NCBI RefSeq assembly: GCF_017875645.1
Contig: NZ_JAGGMR010000001.1
Location: 7,130,001 to 7,194,000, forward strand
Length of the DNA stretch: 64,000 nt
Reading direction: 5' to 3'
Origin: Nocardia goodfellowii
GTDB lineage: Bacteria > Actinomycetota > Actinomycetes > Mycobacteriales > Mycobacteriaceae
In this document: piece by piece, positions 54,340 through 62,412 of the stretch
How the letters are laid out: every line of letters begins with the position of its first letter
Position numbering within the stretch: the stretch's first letter is position 1
Position numbers and translations under genes: made by a program
The notes under the pieces: generated by a model
Database searches by the model: none
Told to the model about the DNA's origin: nothing
The model's input: only the letters and a program-made list of their open reading frames with translations

Positions 54340-54357
54340 GTAACCTTTTCGAGACCT
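54340..54357 (+). promoter_or_regulatory. GTAACC-type motif upstream of NlpC/P60 gene 1 (possible MtrA box)
   Basis: GTAACCTTTTCGAGACCT, also present with two changes upstream of the second NlpC/P60 gene (55178-55195). It can be read as two imperfect GTAACC/GAGACC half-sites with an 11-base period, the layout described for MtrA sites. MtrA is known to control wall hydrolase genes in Corynebacteriales. Assignment is inferred. Confidence 0.45.
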
Positions 54358-54362
54358 CACGG

Positions 54363-54428
54363 AGTCCGCCGCACCAGACCCGTTCTCGAGCCCGGTGCGA
54401 ACGGCACGCAGTCCGCCGCACCAGACCG
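54363..54428 (+). repeat. 18-base direct repeat in the NlpC/P60 leader
   Basis: AGTCCGCCGCACCAGACC occurs at 54363-54380 and again at 54410-54427, 47 bases apart, just upstream of the first NlpC/P60 gene. It could be a duplicated operator or part of an RNA structure. Confidence 0.7.
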
Positions 54429-54466
54429 GGTGCAGCGTCGTGGGGCAGATTGGAAGAAACCGCATC

Positions 54467-55045
54467 ATGGCGACTAACACCGTCAAGCGAGGGGCGCGGC
54501 GTGCCGTTGCCGCCGGAGCCGTCGGCGCTGCCACCATCGGCGCGATCCTCCTGCCCGCGGCTCCCGCGTCGGCACAGCCGGTGACCATCCCCGGCATCGG
54601 GACCTTCGAGGTCCCCAACGAAATCCCCATCCCGGCGGGCATTCCCGGCCTCGAGCTACCGAACCCGGCTCCGAGCCCGTTCGTTCCGCCCGCACCGGTC
54701 AAGACCGCCGGGGAGATCGCCCTGGAGGCAGCCGAATCCAAGATCGGCGCCCCCTACGTCTACGGCGCCGCCGGCCCGAACGCCTTCGACTGCTCGGGCC
54801 TGGTGCAGTGGGCCTACCGCCAGGCGGGCATGGAACTGCCGCGCACCAGCGGCGCTCAGCTCTCGGCTGGCACCCCGGTCTCGATCGACGAGCTGCAGCC
54901 CGGCGACGTGGTCTCGTTCTACGGCGGCGGCCACTCCGGCTTGTACGCGGGCGACGGCAACGTGGTGCACGCGTCCACCTCGGGTGTCCCGGTGCAGGTG
55001 GCCTCGATGTCGGAGATGCCGTTCGCGGGTGCGCGCCGCTACTGA
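54467..55045 (+). CDS. Secreted NlpC/P60 peptidoglycan endopeptidase, short form
   Basis: 192-residue exported cysteine peptidase of the RipB/RipD type. The signal peptide (RRAVAAGAVGAATIGAILLP core) probably ends at ASA/QPV, about residue 36. A Pro-rich linker follows, then the NlpC/P60 domain with Cys109 in NAFDCSGLVQWAY, His156 in GGGHSGLYAGD and His168 in VVHAST. No coiled coil. These enzymes cleave D-Glu to meso-DAP bonds in stem peptides. ATG 54467 is preferred; it lacks a strong ribosome-binding site. All catalytic residues are present. Confidence 0.9.
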   Translation: MATNTVKRGARRAVAAGAVGAATIGAILLPAAPASAQPVTIPGIGTFEVPNEIPIPAGIPGLELPNPAPSPFVPPAPVKTAGEIALEAAESKIGAPYVYGAAGPNAFDCSGLVQWAYRQAGMELPRTSGAQLSAGTPVSIDELQPGDVVSFYGGGHSGLYAGDGNVVHASTSGVPVQVASMSEMPFAGARRY

Positions 55046-55177
55046 AGCACCAACTCGGCTGGGCCCCAACACCGTTGATGCCGCCGGTCGCCACAGCGCG
55101 GTCCGGCGGCATCGGCAACCTACCCGGCCGGGGTGTGACCAGTTCGTTCCCTACTGGACACAGACCTACGCCGTTCC

Positions 55178-55195
55178 GTAACCTAATCGAGACCT
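55178..55195 (+). promoter_or_regulatory. GTAACC-type motif upstream of NlpC/P60 gene 2 (possible MtrA box)
   Basis: GTAACCTAATCGAGACCT, 16 of 18 bases identical to the element at 54340-54357. It starts 82 bases upstream of the second NlpC/P60 gene. A shared element suggests co-regulation of the two hydrolases from separate promoters. Confidence 0.45.
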
Positions 55196-55259
55196 ACCCG
55201 GGATGCGCCGCCCTCAAACATCGGCCGCACCGCCCGGGACAACTGCAACGCATCGCTCA

Positions 55260-56345
55260 ATGACAGAGAACGGGGCAAGGCAGGCCGTGGCCGCACACAG
55301 AACACATCGCACCAATCGTGTTGTGGGAGGGGTACTCGCGGCGGGAATCCTGGCCGCGACCGTCTGCATCGGACCGGCCACCGCCGACCCGGTGGCGATG
55401 CCCGCCACCGCCGGCGAAGCGGTGCAGAAGATGATCGAGCTATCCCGCGAGTCCGAGAAGCTCAACGAGGAAGCGCTCAACGCGCAGTCCGATCTCGACG
55501 CCAAACTCGCCATCCAGCGTGATGTCGACGCCACGCTCGCGGCCAAGCGCGCCGCGCTCGACGCCGCCCGCGCGGACGTCCGCAAATTTCAGCCGGTCAT
55601 CGACCGCACCGCCATCGCCACCTATCAGGGCGCGAAGACCAATCGCATGTTCGCGGTGCTGACCAGCGACTCCCCGCAGCAGCTGCTCGATCAGATGTCG
55701 GTGCTCGATGTCATGACCGCGCAAACCACCGATCAGCTCAAGCAGTTCAAGAAGGCCACCGACGCCGCCGCGGCCGCCGAAGCCGCCGCCCGTGCCGCCT
55801 CCGACGCCGCGCACGATGCCGCCGCCAAGTCCGACAAGGTGCGCGCCGATCTGCAGAGCAAGCAGAACGAACTCGGCACCGCCACCGCGCAGGTCGTCGA
55901 GGCCTGGACGGCACTGTCCACCAAAGACAAAGCGGCGTGGGCGGGTTCGCCGTTCCCGCCCGGCTTCGACCGCGACACACTCCTGAAGGACCTGGTCCCC
56001 GGTAGCGGCACCAGCGCGCTCGCCGCCGGGCTCACCCGGGTCGGTGACCCGTATGTCTGGGGCGCGACCGGCCCGAACGCCTTCGACTGCTCGGGCCTGG
56101 TGCAGTGGGCGTTCAAGCAGGTCGGCAAGAACGTGCCGCGCACCAGTTCCCAGCAGGCCGCCTACGGCACGCCGGTGTCGAAGGAGAATCTGCAGCCCGG
56201 CGACGTGGTGTTCTTCTATCCCGAGATCTCCCACGTGGGCATCTACGCGGGCAACGGACTGATGTTGCACGCCTCCACGTTCGGCGTTCCGGTCGCGGTC
56301 GCGCCCGTGTCCTCCACGCCCTACCATTCCGCGCGGCGATACTGA
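55260..56345 (+). CDS. Secreted NlpC/P60 peptidoglycan endopeptidase with coiled coil (RipA-like)
   Basis: 361-residue exported hydrolase. A signal peptide (VVGGVLAAGILAATVCIGPATA) is followed by an Ala-rich coiled coil at about 50-215, which in RipA-type proteins blocks or positions the active site. The C-terminal NlpC/P60 domain has Cys277 in NAFDCSGLVQWAF, His325 in ISHVGIYAGN and His337 in LHAST. The domain is about two thirds identical to the preceding gene's, so they look like a tandem duplication. Mtb Rv2190c is the positional counterpart. ATG 55260 is chosen for signal-peptide fit. Confidence 0.9.
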   Translation: MTENGARQAVAAHRTHRTNRVVGGVLAAGILAATVCIGPATADPVAMPATAGEAVQKMIELSRESEKLNEEALNAQSDLDAKLAIQRDVDATLAAKRAALDAARADVRKFQPVIDRTAIATYQGAKTNRMFAVLTSDSPQQLLDQMSVLDVMTAQTTDQLKQFKKATDAAAAAEAAARAASDAAHDAAAKSDKVRADLQSKQNELGTATAQVVEAWTALSTKDKAAWAGSPFPPGFDRDTLLKDLVPGSGTSALAAGLTRVGDPYVWGATGPNAFDCSGLVQWAFKQVGKNVPRTSSQQAAYGTPVSKENLQPGDVVFFYPEISHVGIYAGNGLMLHASTFGVPVAVAPVSSTPYHSARRY

Positions 56346-56351
56346 TACACC

Positions 56352-57344
56352 ATGCGGGGATTGCGCCGAATGCGGCGCTGGTGTGCGGCGCGCCGACGCG
56401 GTCAGTTCGCCCTCACCGTCGGCATGGTGACACTGTTGACCGGCACGTGCGGCGCCTTGCTCGTCGCGCCCAACTGGTTGGTGCCGAAAACCGGCGCGGA
56501 ACACGTCGGTTCGGCGCAGCAGGCGGCCCTCGACGATCCGCGGCTGGCGGCGGTACGCCCGATCATGGAACCGTTCGGCCAGATCACCGCCCTGCGGGTG
56601 CCGACGGGCGACGGTCAGGAATCGCTGGTCGTCGGCCATTCCGGTCAGCGCGTGGAAATGGATGTGCTGGCAAGTGAACTCGCGCCCGCCACCGCCTCGG
56701 TCAACGAGCTGTGGGGCACGGCGTGGGCGCAGTCGGCGCTCGTCGTGGTCGCGTCGAATCCCTCGGAATTCACCGCACTGGTGCGCTCCGGCACCCTGCT
56801 CGCCCAGGAAGTGGCCGCCGCCTCGGTCGCCGATCCGTTCGTACGCGGCACCCAACCCACCGGGCAGCGCGTGGTTTTCAGCCCGGATGCCGGGCGGCGC
56901 CTGACCCCCGACGGACTGCGCGCCGTACTGCGCCACGAACTCACCCACGTCGCCGCCCGCGCCGACACGGTCGACGGCGCACCGCAGTGGCTGCTCGAAG
57001 GGTTCGCCGAATACGCCGCGCACCGCGGCCGCGAGCACCGCTTCGCCGATATCGCCCCGACTCTGAGCGCTCGCCTGCGCACCGGCGCGGGCCCGGCCGA
57101 GCTGCCCGCCGACACCGCCTTCACCGGGCCCGACGCCGCCGCGGCCTACGAGGCGGCGTGGTCGGCTTGCGCTTTCCTCGCCGAAACCTACGGCGAAGCG
57201 CGCTTGGTCCAGCTCTATCGCGGCCTCGCCGCGGGCAAGCAGACCCCGGATACGGAAGATCGCGTCCTGCGCGAGGTTCTGGACACCGGCCGCGCGAGCC
57301 TCACCGCGGCGTGGCGCAGTTGGCTCGCGGCGGAATCCGCGTAG
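56352..57344 (+). CDS. Membrane-anchored zinc metallopeptidase (gluzincin type)
   Basis: 330-residue protein with an N-terminal membrane anchor or signal (about 19-40) and an extracytoplasmic domain. The zinc motif is H195ELTH199 in AVLRHELTHVAAR, followed by QWLLEGFAEYAA, whose Glu216 (or Glu220) should be the third ligand. AFLAETYGEARLVQLYRG is typical of peptidase-MA-like proteins. The substrate is unknown; its place 6 bases after a wall hydrolase gene suggests processing of envelope proteins. In Mtb Rv2189c occupies the equivalent place, though I cannot confirm homology. Confidence 0.82.
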   Translation: MRGLRRMRRWCAARRRGQFALTVGMVTLLTGTCGALLVAPNWLVPKTGAEHVGSAQQAALDDPRLAAVRPIMEPFGQITALRVPTGDGQESLVVGHSGQRVEMDVLASELAPATASVNELWGTAWAQSALVVVASNPSEFTALVRSGTLLAQEVAAASVADPFVRGTQPTGQRVVFSPDAGRRLTPDGLRAVLRHELTHVAARADTVDGAPQWLLEGFAEYAAHRGREHRFADIAPTLSARLRTGAGPAELPADTAFTGPDAAAAYEAAWSACAFLAETYGEARLVQLYRGLAAGKQTPDTEDRVLREVLDTGRASLTAAWRSWLAAESA

Positions 57345-57396
57345 CCGGACGACGGGTTTTCGGCCCGGTGAATCGGACACAGTAGGTTGTTCGGTT

Positions 57397-58524
57397 ATGG
57401 CCCGAACTCTGCTGGTTACCAATGATTTCCCGCCTCGGCCGGGCGGTATCCAGTCGTATCTGCAGGCACTCGCCGGTCAGCTGCCGCCCGATGACCTGAT
57501 CGTCTACGCCCCGCGCTGGAAGGGTGACAGTCATCTGAAGTTCGACGCCCAACAGAAGTTCCAGGTGGTCCGCCATCCCACCACGCTGATGCTGCCCACC
57601 CCGCTCGTGGCGCGCCGCGCCGCGCGGCTGTTGCGCGGCGAACAGTGCGACACCGTCTGGTTCGGCGCGGCGGCACCGCTGGCGCTGATGTCGCCCATGC
57701 TGCGCCGGGCCGGCGCGGAACGCATTCTGGCCAGTACGCACGGGCACGAGGTCGGGTGGTCGATGCTGCCGGGCGCGCGGCAATCGCTGCGCTCCATCGG
57801 CGAGCACACCGATGTCGTCACCTATGTCAGCCGCTACACCCGTCGGCGCTTCGCCTCGGCGTTCGGCCCGAACGCGGCGCTCGAGTATCTGCCGCCCGGT
57901 GTCGACACCGACGTCTTCCGGCCCGATCCGGCCGCGCGCGCGGAACTGCGCGAACGCTACGGGCTCGGTGCGCGGCCGACCATCCTGTGCCTGTCCCGGC
58001 TGGTGCCGCGCAAGGGCCAGGATGCGTTGATCGTGGCTATGCGCGAGATCCGGGAGAAGATCGACGGTGCGGTGCTGGTGATCGCGGGCGGTGGTCCCTA
58101 CGAGGACAAGCTGCGCGGTCTGGCGACAGCCCTCGGCGTGGCCGAGGACGTGGTGTTCACCGGCCGCGTCGCTTCCGACGAACTCGCCGCGCACCATACC
58201 CTCGCCGATGTCTTCGCGATGCCGTGCCGCACCCGCGGCGCGGGCTTGGACGTAGAGGGGCTCGGCATCGTCTTCCTGGAGGCCTCCGCTTCGGGAGTCC
58301 CTGTGGTGGCGGGCAATTCCGGTGGCGCGCCGGAGACCGTGATCGAGGGCAAGACCGGCCGCGTCGTCGACGGCCGCAAGACCGACGCCATCGCCGCGGC
58401 CATCGTCGGCATCCTCGCCGACCGGGACGCGGCCGCCCGCATGGGCGCCGAGGGCCGGGCCTGGGTGGAACAGCAGTGGCGCTGGGACACCCTCGGCGAC
58501 CGGCTGAAGCACCTACTGCACTGA
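57397..58524 (+). CDS. pimB: GDP-mannose-dependent phosphatidylinositol-monomannoside mannosyltransferase
   Basis: 375-residue GT4 retaining mannosyltransferase (GT-B fold), PimB' (Mtb Rv2188c), which adds the second mannose to PIM1 on the cytoplasmic face. Features: LLVTNDFPPRPGGIQSYLQALA (N-terminal glycine loop), STHGHEVGWSMLPG, LCLSRLVPRKGQD, and the donor-binding VEGLGIVFLEASASGVPVVAGNSGGAPETV region (key E-x7-E: EGLGIVFLE). With mptA in the same window it belongs to lipoglycan synthesis. Confidence 0.93.
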   Translation: MARTLLVTNDFPPRPGGIQSYLQALAGQLPPDDLIVYAPRWKGDSHLKFDAQQKFQVVRHPTTLMLPTPLVARRAARLLRGEQCDTVWFGAAAPLALMSPMLRRAGAERILASTHGHEVGWSMLPGARQSLRSIGEHTDVVTYVSRYTRRRFASAFGPNAALEYLPPGVDTDVFRPDPAARAELRERYGLGARPTILCLSRLVPRKGQDALIVAMREIREKIDGAVLVIAGGGPYEDKLRGLATALGVAEDVVFTGRVASDELAAHHTLADVFAMPCRTRGAGLDVEGLGIVFLEASASGVPVVAGNSGGAPETVIEGKTGRVVDGRKTDAIAAAIVGILADRDAAARMGAEGRAWVEQQWRWDTLGDRLKHLLH

Positions 58525-58559
58525 ACCGGGCTGTGTCCTAATCCACTACGCTCGGGTTT

Positions 58560-58631
58560 GTGAGGGAGCGAACCATGTGCCAGCGCGCCACGCGCCTGCC
58601 GGAGCCGAGCGTCAGCGAGGCACGGGGATGA
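58560..58631 (+). CDS. Leader mini-ORF coupled to the Rv2186c-like gene (23 residues)
   Basis: GTG 58560 opens a 23-codon frame that begins MRERT and ends PEPSVSEARG; an internal ATG at 58575 is also in frame. Its TGA overlaps the next gene's ATG as ATGA. The string CCGAGCGTCAGCGAGGC (58606-58622) is identical to that before mraY, and in both cases 6 bases separate it from the start codon. Same family as 3422-3496. Confidence 0.5.
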   Translation: MRERTMCQRATRLPEPSVSEARG

Positions 58632-59005
58632 GCAGTATTCAGGTCGCGGATCAGACGTTCGTCGCCGCTTCGGGCGCCGCGGTCGCCGAGATCCTCGGTG
58701 GCCCGACGAACTGGCGCAAGTGGTGGCCCGATCTCAGCCTCGAGGTGCGGGAAGACCGAGGCGACAAAGGCATTCGCTGGACCGTGAGCGGCGCGCTGGA
58801 AGGCACCATGGAGGTGTGGTTGCAGGACATGATGGATGGTGTGATCCTGCATTACTTCCTGCACGCCGAGCCGCGGCCCGCGATCCCGGGTAAGCGACTG
58901 CTCGCGGCCAACCGAGCGCGCCGGGTGGCGGGCCGGGATATGGCGTTCGAGATCAAATCGCGGCTGGAGGCGGGGCGCCCAGCGGGCGTGGCCCCGGCTT
59001 GCTGA
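58628..59005 (+). CDS. SRPBCC-like polyketide cyclase/dehydrase family protein (Rv2186c-like)
   Basis: 125-residue protein with the helix-grip START-like fold: IQVADQTFVAASGAAVAEIL, then NWRKWWPDLSLEVREDRGDKG, and VSGALEGTMEVWLQDMMDGVILHYFLHAEP. It precedes a second SRPBCC protein, as Rv2186c precedes Rv2185c in Mtb. The ligand is unknown. ATG 58628 overlaps the mini-ORF stop; its own stop overlaps the next ATG by one base. Confidence 0.82.
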   Translation: MSSIQVADQTFVAASGAAVAEILGGPTNWRKWWPDLSLEVREDRGDKGIRWTVSGALEGTMEVWLQDMMDGVILHYFLHAEPRPAIPGKRLLAANRARRVAGRDMAFEIKSRLEAGRPAGVAPAC

Positions 59006-59442
59006 TGGTCGACCGGACAGAGAGGTCCATCCTCATCGAAGCCCCCGCGCCGCGGGTGATGGCTGTCATCGCGGATCTGGAGTCGTATCCGGAGTGGGTC
59101 TCGGCGGCGAAATCGGTGGAGGTGCTGGAGAAGGGGCCCGACGGTCGCGCGCGCACCGCCCGTTTCGTGCTCGACGCCGGCGTCGTCAAGGACACCTATG
59201 TGCTCACCTACTCCTGGCGCTCCGACGACCGCGCGGTCAGCTGGCAGCTGATCAGCGGCGAGCTGCAGAAGGCGCAGGACGGTACCTACGAACTCCGTGA
59301 TACCCCGGACGGCGGCACCGAGGTGATCTACCAGCTCACCGTCGACCTGAACATCCCGATGATCGGCATGTTCAAACGCAAGGCCGAGAAGGTGATCACC
59401 GATACCGCGCTCAAGGAGTTGAAGAAGCGGGTGGAAGGCTGA
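59005..59442 (+). CDS. SRPBCC family protein (Rv2185c/TB16.3-like)
   Basis: 145-residue START-like protein: SILIEAPAPRVMAVIADLESYPEWV is the classic opening (key IADLESYPEW), followed by VSWQLISGELQKAQDGTYEL and VDLNIPMIGMFKRKAEKVI. Mtb TB16.3 (Rv2185c) is the counterpart. The family binds hydrophobic ligands or acts as cyclases; the partner here is unknown. ATG 59005 shares one base with the preceding stop (TGATG). Confidence 0.88.
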   Translation: MVDRTERSILIEAPAPRVMAVIADLESYPEWVSAAKSVEVLEKGPDGRARTARFVLDAGVVKDTYVLTYSWRSDDRAVSWQLISGELQKAQDGTYELRDTPDGGTEVIYQLTVDLNIPMIGMFKRKAEKVITDTALKELKKRVEG

Positions 59443-59512
59443 CCACCGTGACACCGTCCGACGAGTGCGGCGCCCGGCGGCGAATCACGGCCGCCGTGGT
59501 GAGCCAGGCGAT

Positions 59513-60751
59513 ATGACGCGGCTCCAGCTGTTCGTCGGCAAAGGCGGGGTCGGTAAGACGACCATGGCGTGCGCCACCGCGGTGTCGTTCGCGCGCGCCG
59601 GCCAGCGGGTGCTGATCGCGTCCCTGGATCAGGCGCATTCGCTCGGGGACGCGCTCGGTGTGCGGCTCCCGCACGACCCGGGCACGGTCGCCGGAATCAC
59701 CAGGGTGACCACGGGTCTCGACGCCATCGAGGTGGATTCCCTTGCGCTGCTGGAGGACAGGTTTCACGACGTGTTGCGGATGCTGTCCACCGGCGGCAAA
59801 CACGAGCACGGCGTCGACCTGGCCGCGCTGGATCCGGCCGAGCTGACCGGGCTGCCCGGCGTGCAGGAACTGCTGATGCTGGTGGAACTGGCGCAGTTCG
59901 CCGACGAGGACGACTGGGATGTGCTGGTCGTGGACTGCCCGCCCTCGGCGGACATGCTGCGCATCGTCACCGCGCCGGGCACCCTGCTCGGCTATCTGGA
60001 GCGGATCTGGCCGCCGCACGCGCGCGCCATGAGCGCCGGCGGCATGGATCTGCGGCGCGCGGTGCTCGCCACCACCGTGGAGAAGATCGTCGCCGCGGTC
60101 ACCGAGGTTCGGGACCTGCTGGCCGACCACGCCCGCACCGGCGCGACCCTGGTGACCGTCGCCGAACGGGTGGCGGTCGCCGAAACCGAGCGGGTGCGCT
60201 CCGCCGCCGCGCTGCTGGGGCTGCGCCTGGACGTTGTGCTGGTGAACAAGATCCTGCCCGAGGTGCCGCCCGCGGACTCGGCGCATCCGGCGATCGACTG
60301 GTATCTGACCCGCCGCGCGGAGCAACTGAGCGTCGTCGACCAGCTGCGCCGGCGCTTCGACGGCGACCTCCAGGTCCTGATCGCCCAGCACAGCGGCTCC
60401 GAACCGGTGGGCGTGGCCGCGCTCGCGGAGCTCGGCTCCGCGGTCGCGGAAGACACCCCCACATACAATCTCCCGGAGGTTCGCACAAGTTCCGGTGAAC
60501 CGGTGGTTCGATGGGAGTCGGGCACCGGCCTGCATTCGGTCTACACGTTGCGGATGCACCTGCCCGTCGTCGATCCGGCGACGCTGCGACTGGGACGAGT
60601 GGAGGACGATGTGATCGTGGGAGCGGACGGAGTCCGGCGCCGGGTGCGCCTGGCGCCGGTGTTGCGGCGGTGCACAGTCGATACCGCCGAACTCGACGGA
60701 AATCACCTGGTGCTGCGTTTCGTCCCGGACCCGGAGCTCTGGCCGCGATGA
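59513..60751 (+). CDS. ArsA/GET3-family ATPase (Rv2184c-like)
   Basis: 412-residue P-loop ATPase of the ArsA/Get3 group. The deviant Walker A is KGGVGKTT at about 10-17, the Walker B region is LVVDCPPSADMLRIV, and a C-terminal domain with a HSP20-like strand pattern (LHLPVVDPATLRLGRVEDDVI-type) is present. No arsenic genes are nearby, so an arsenite pump role is unlikely; synteny with Mtb Rv2184c points to an unknown envelope-related function. Start ATG 59513 gives RLQLFVGKGGVGK directly at the N-terminus. The stop overlaps the next gene as ATGA. Confidence 0.87.
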   Translation: MTRLQLFVGKGGVGKTTMACATAVSFARAGQRVLIASLDQAHSLGDALGVRLPHDPGTVAGITRVTTGLDAIEVDSLALLEDRFHDVLRMLSTGGKHEHGVDLAALDPAELTGLPGVQELLMLVELAQFADEDDWDVLVVDCPPSADMLRIVTAPGTLLGYLERIWPPHARAMSAGGMDLRRAVLATTVEKIVAAVTEVRDLLADHARTGATLVTVAERVAVAETERVRSAAALLGLRLDVVLVNKILPEVPPADSAHPAIDWYLTRRAEQLSVVDQLRRRFDGDLQVLIAQHSGSEPVGVAALAELGSAVAEDTPTYNLPEVRTSSGEPVVRWESGTGLHSVYTLRMHLPVVDPATLRLGRVEDDVIVGADGVRRRVRLAPVLRRCTVDTAELDGNHLVLRFVPDPELWPR

Positions 60752-61200
60752 CCGAGGACCGCACGCGGGGTACCGCTCATGACGCCCATGCCGACGGATT
60801 CGCCGAATTCGCCGAGGAATTGAAATTGCTGGCCGAGGCCGTGCTGGAACGGGTGGAGCCGGTGCTGCGCCGCACCGCCACCGACGGGCAGGCGCAGTGG
60901 GCCGGCTGCAGTTGGTGTCCGGTGTGCGCCGCGGCGGCACTGCTGCGCGGGGAACATCATGACGTGGTGGCCGCGATCGCCGATCACGGCACCTCGATCG
61001 TCACCGTGCTGCGCGAGGCGCTGGCCGGAATCCCGGTGGAACCGGTCATGCCCGACCCGGAAGACGCTCCCCCGCACGAGGATTCGGTCGCCGAGGAGAC
61101 GAGCCCGGCCCCGCCCGCCGAAGCGGAGCCGAGCGCCGGGCGCGGGCCGGGACGCAAGCGTTCCCGGTACATCAAGATCCCCGTGACGTTCAAGGGATGA
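60748..61200 (+). CDS. Hypothetical protein, Rv2183c-like
   Basis: 150-residue protein, positionally and by sequence similar to Mtb Rv2183c. An acidic helical N-terminal half (FAEFAEELKLLAEAVLERV) is followed by a three-cysteine motif CSWCPVC at about 54-60, probably metal-binding, then HHDVVAAIADHG. A Pro/Glu-rich linker and a basic tail (PGRKRSRYIKIPVTF) end the protein. Overlaps on both sides place it in one operon with the ArsA-like ATPase and the ROK kinase. Confidence 0.8.
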   Translation: MTEDRTRGTAHDAHADGFAEFAEELKLLAEAVLERVEPVLRRTATDGQAQWAGCSWCPVCAAAALLRGEHHDVVAAIADHGTSIVTVLREALAGIPVEPVMPDPEDAPPHEDSVAEETSPAPPAEAEPSAGRGPGRKRSRYIKIPVTFKG

Positions 61201-62198
61201 CGCGCCCGATCGCCGGTGCCCTCCCCCTGACGGTCGGAATCGACGTCGGCGGCACCAATATTCGCGCCTCCGTCGTCGACGCGGAGGGTCAGGTGCTCGA
61301 CACCGTCGTGGCGCCGACGCCGCATTCCGCGCGCGCCTTGGAGGACGCGCTGGCCCGCTCGGTCCGCGAGCTGTGCGACCGGCACGCCATCGGGGCCGTC
61401 GGTCTGGCCGTGGCCGGGTTCATCACCAGCGACCGCAGCACCGTCCGTTTCGCGCCGCATCTGCCCTGGCAGGACACACCGGTCGCGAAGCGGCTCACCG
61501 AACGGCTGGAACTGCCGGTCATCCTGGAACACGACGCCAATGCCGCCGCGTGGGCCGAATATCGCTTCGGCGCGGCGGCGGGCGGGCACAACGTGGTGCT
61601 CGTCGCCATCGGCACCGGCATCGGCGCGGCCCTGCTCATCGAAGGCCGGCTGTATCGCGGAACGCACGGCGTCGCACCGGAACTGGGGCATCTGCAGGTG
61701 GTACCGCAGGGCCGGGCCTGTCCGTGCGGCAAGCAGGGCTGCTGGGAAAGGTATTGCAGCGGAACGGCATTGGCCGACACCGCGATCGAGCTGCTGGCCA
61801 CCGATCCGGTCAGTTCCACCGTCCTGGCCCGTGAGGTCTACCGCGATCCCGGCTCGCTCACCGGCCGTCGCGTCGCCGGCGCCGCCCAGGACGGCGACCC
61901 GATCGCGGTGGCGGCGATGGCGGACTTCGCCCGCTGGCTCGGCCTGGGCCTCGCCTTCGTCAGCGATATCTTCGACCCGGATCTGGTGGTGATCGCGGGC
62001 GGCGTCAGCAGTTCCTCCGGGTTGTTCCTCGACGAAGCCCGGGAGGAGTACGCGCGTGCTGTCACCGGTGCGGGCCATCGCCCGCTCGCCCGGATCCGCA
62101 CCACCCAGTTGGGCGAGGCGGCGGGCATGATCGGCGCCGCCGAACTGGCGCGCGCCGTCCTCGTCGAGACCGACCACCGGCCGTCCCGGGTCGGCTGA
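61197..62198 (+). CDS. ROK family glucokinase
   Basis: 333-residue sugar kinase. The ATP-binding DVGGTNIRASVVD motif is near the N-terminus (about 16-28), EHDANAAAWAE and AIGTGIGAALLIEG in the middle, the ROK zinc motif CPCGKQGCWE at about 177-186, ELGHLQV before it, and a second phosphate loop VIAGGVSSSS. It most likely phosphorylates glucose. In Mtb a PPGK/ROK gene is not, as I recall, in the Rv2182c-Rv2183c gap, so this is an addition. The ATG overlaps the previous stop. Confidence 0.9.
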   Translation: MTRPIAGALPLTVGIDVGGTNIRASVVDAEGQVLDTVVAPTPHSARALEDALARSVRELCDRHAIGAVGLAVAGFITSDRSTVRFAPHLPWQDTPVAKRLTERLELPVILEHDANAAAWAEYRFGAAAGGHNVVLVAIGTGIGAALLIEGRLYRGTHGVAPELGHLQVVPQGRACPCGKQGCWERYCSGTALADTAIELLATDPVSSTVLAREVYRDPGSLTGRRVAGAAQDGDPIAVAAMADFARWLGLGLAFVSDIFDPDLVVIAGGVSSSSGLFLDEAREEYARAVTGAGHRPLARIRTTQLGEAAGMIGAAELARAVLVETDHRPSRVG

Positions 62199-62236
62199 TC
62201 CGCCCGCGTCCCCGCACGATTCAGCCGGGGCGATGG

Positions 62237-62250
62237 GAACATACGTTCGA
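62237..62250. promoter_or_regulatory. LexA-like (SOS) box upstream of the acyltransferase gene
   Basis: GGAACATACGTTCG matches 13 of 14 positions of the Gram-positive SOS consensus CGAACRNRYGTTYG, the only mismatch being the first base. It lies 39 bases after the glucokinase stop and 163 bases upstream of the acyltransferase ATG. Confidence 0.4.
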
Positions 62251-62412
62251 ATCGCAACACTCTGCCACTGCCCCGGTAATCCCCTGTTCACAACCACCCC
62301 TGCGAATGTGGTGAGATACCTCGCTGGGCTTGGATGTGATCTGCGACCAGCGGTAAAGTCGGCAACTGACGCAGGTGCCCGCAACTTATCCCGCCCGTGG
62401 GGGAAGGACGTC

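Larger units (their letters stand above)
53870..54466. other. 600-base intergenic region with a CRP-type site and a long leader before the first NlpC/P60 gene
   Basis: No convincing gene on either strand. It contains a perfect CRP-type palindrome (53988-54003), a small hairpin GTGTCC/GGACAC (54066-54087), the motif at 54340-54357 that is shared with the next NlpC gene, and an 18-base direct repeat. It is somewhat more AT-rich than its surroundings, especially 53960-54020 and 54210-54270. If transcription starts near the CRP site, the leader is over 400 bases long and may hold an RNA element. I found no match to the ydaO (c-di-AMP) consensus. Confidence 0.55.

Noticed and set aside
53870-54466. 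c-di-AMP (ydaO) riboswitch before the NlpC/P60 gene
   Set aside because: This is a common place for it in actinobacteria, but I could not find the conserved core segments by eye. A covariance search would settle it.
59513-60751. Arsenite efflux ATPase ArsA
   Set aside because: No arsB, arsD, arsC or arsR nearby, single ATPase domain, and conserved synteny with Mtb Rv2184c.
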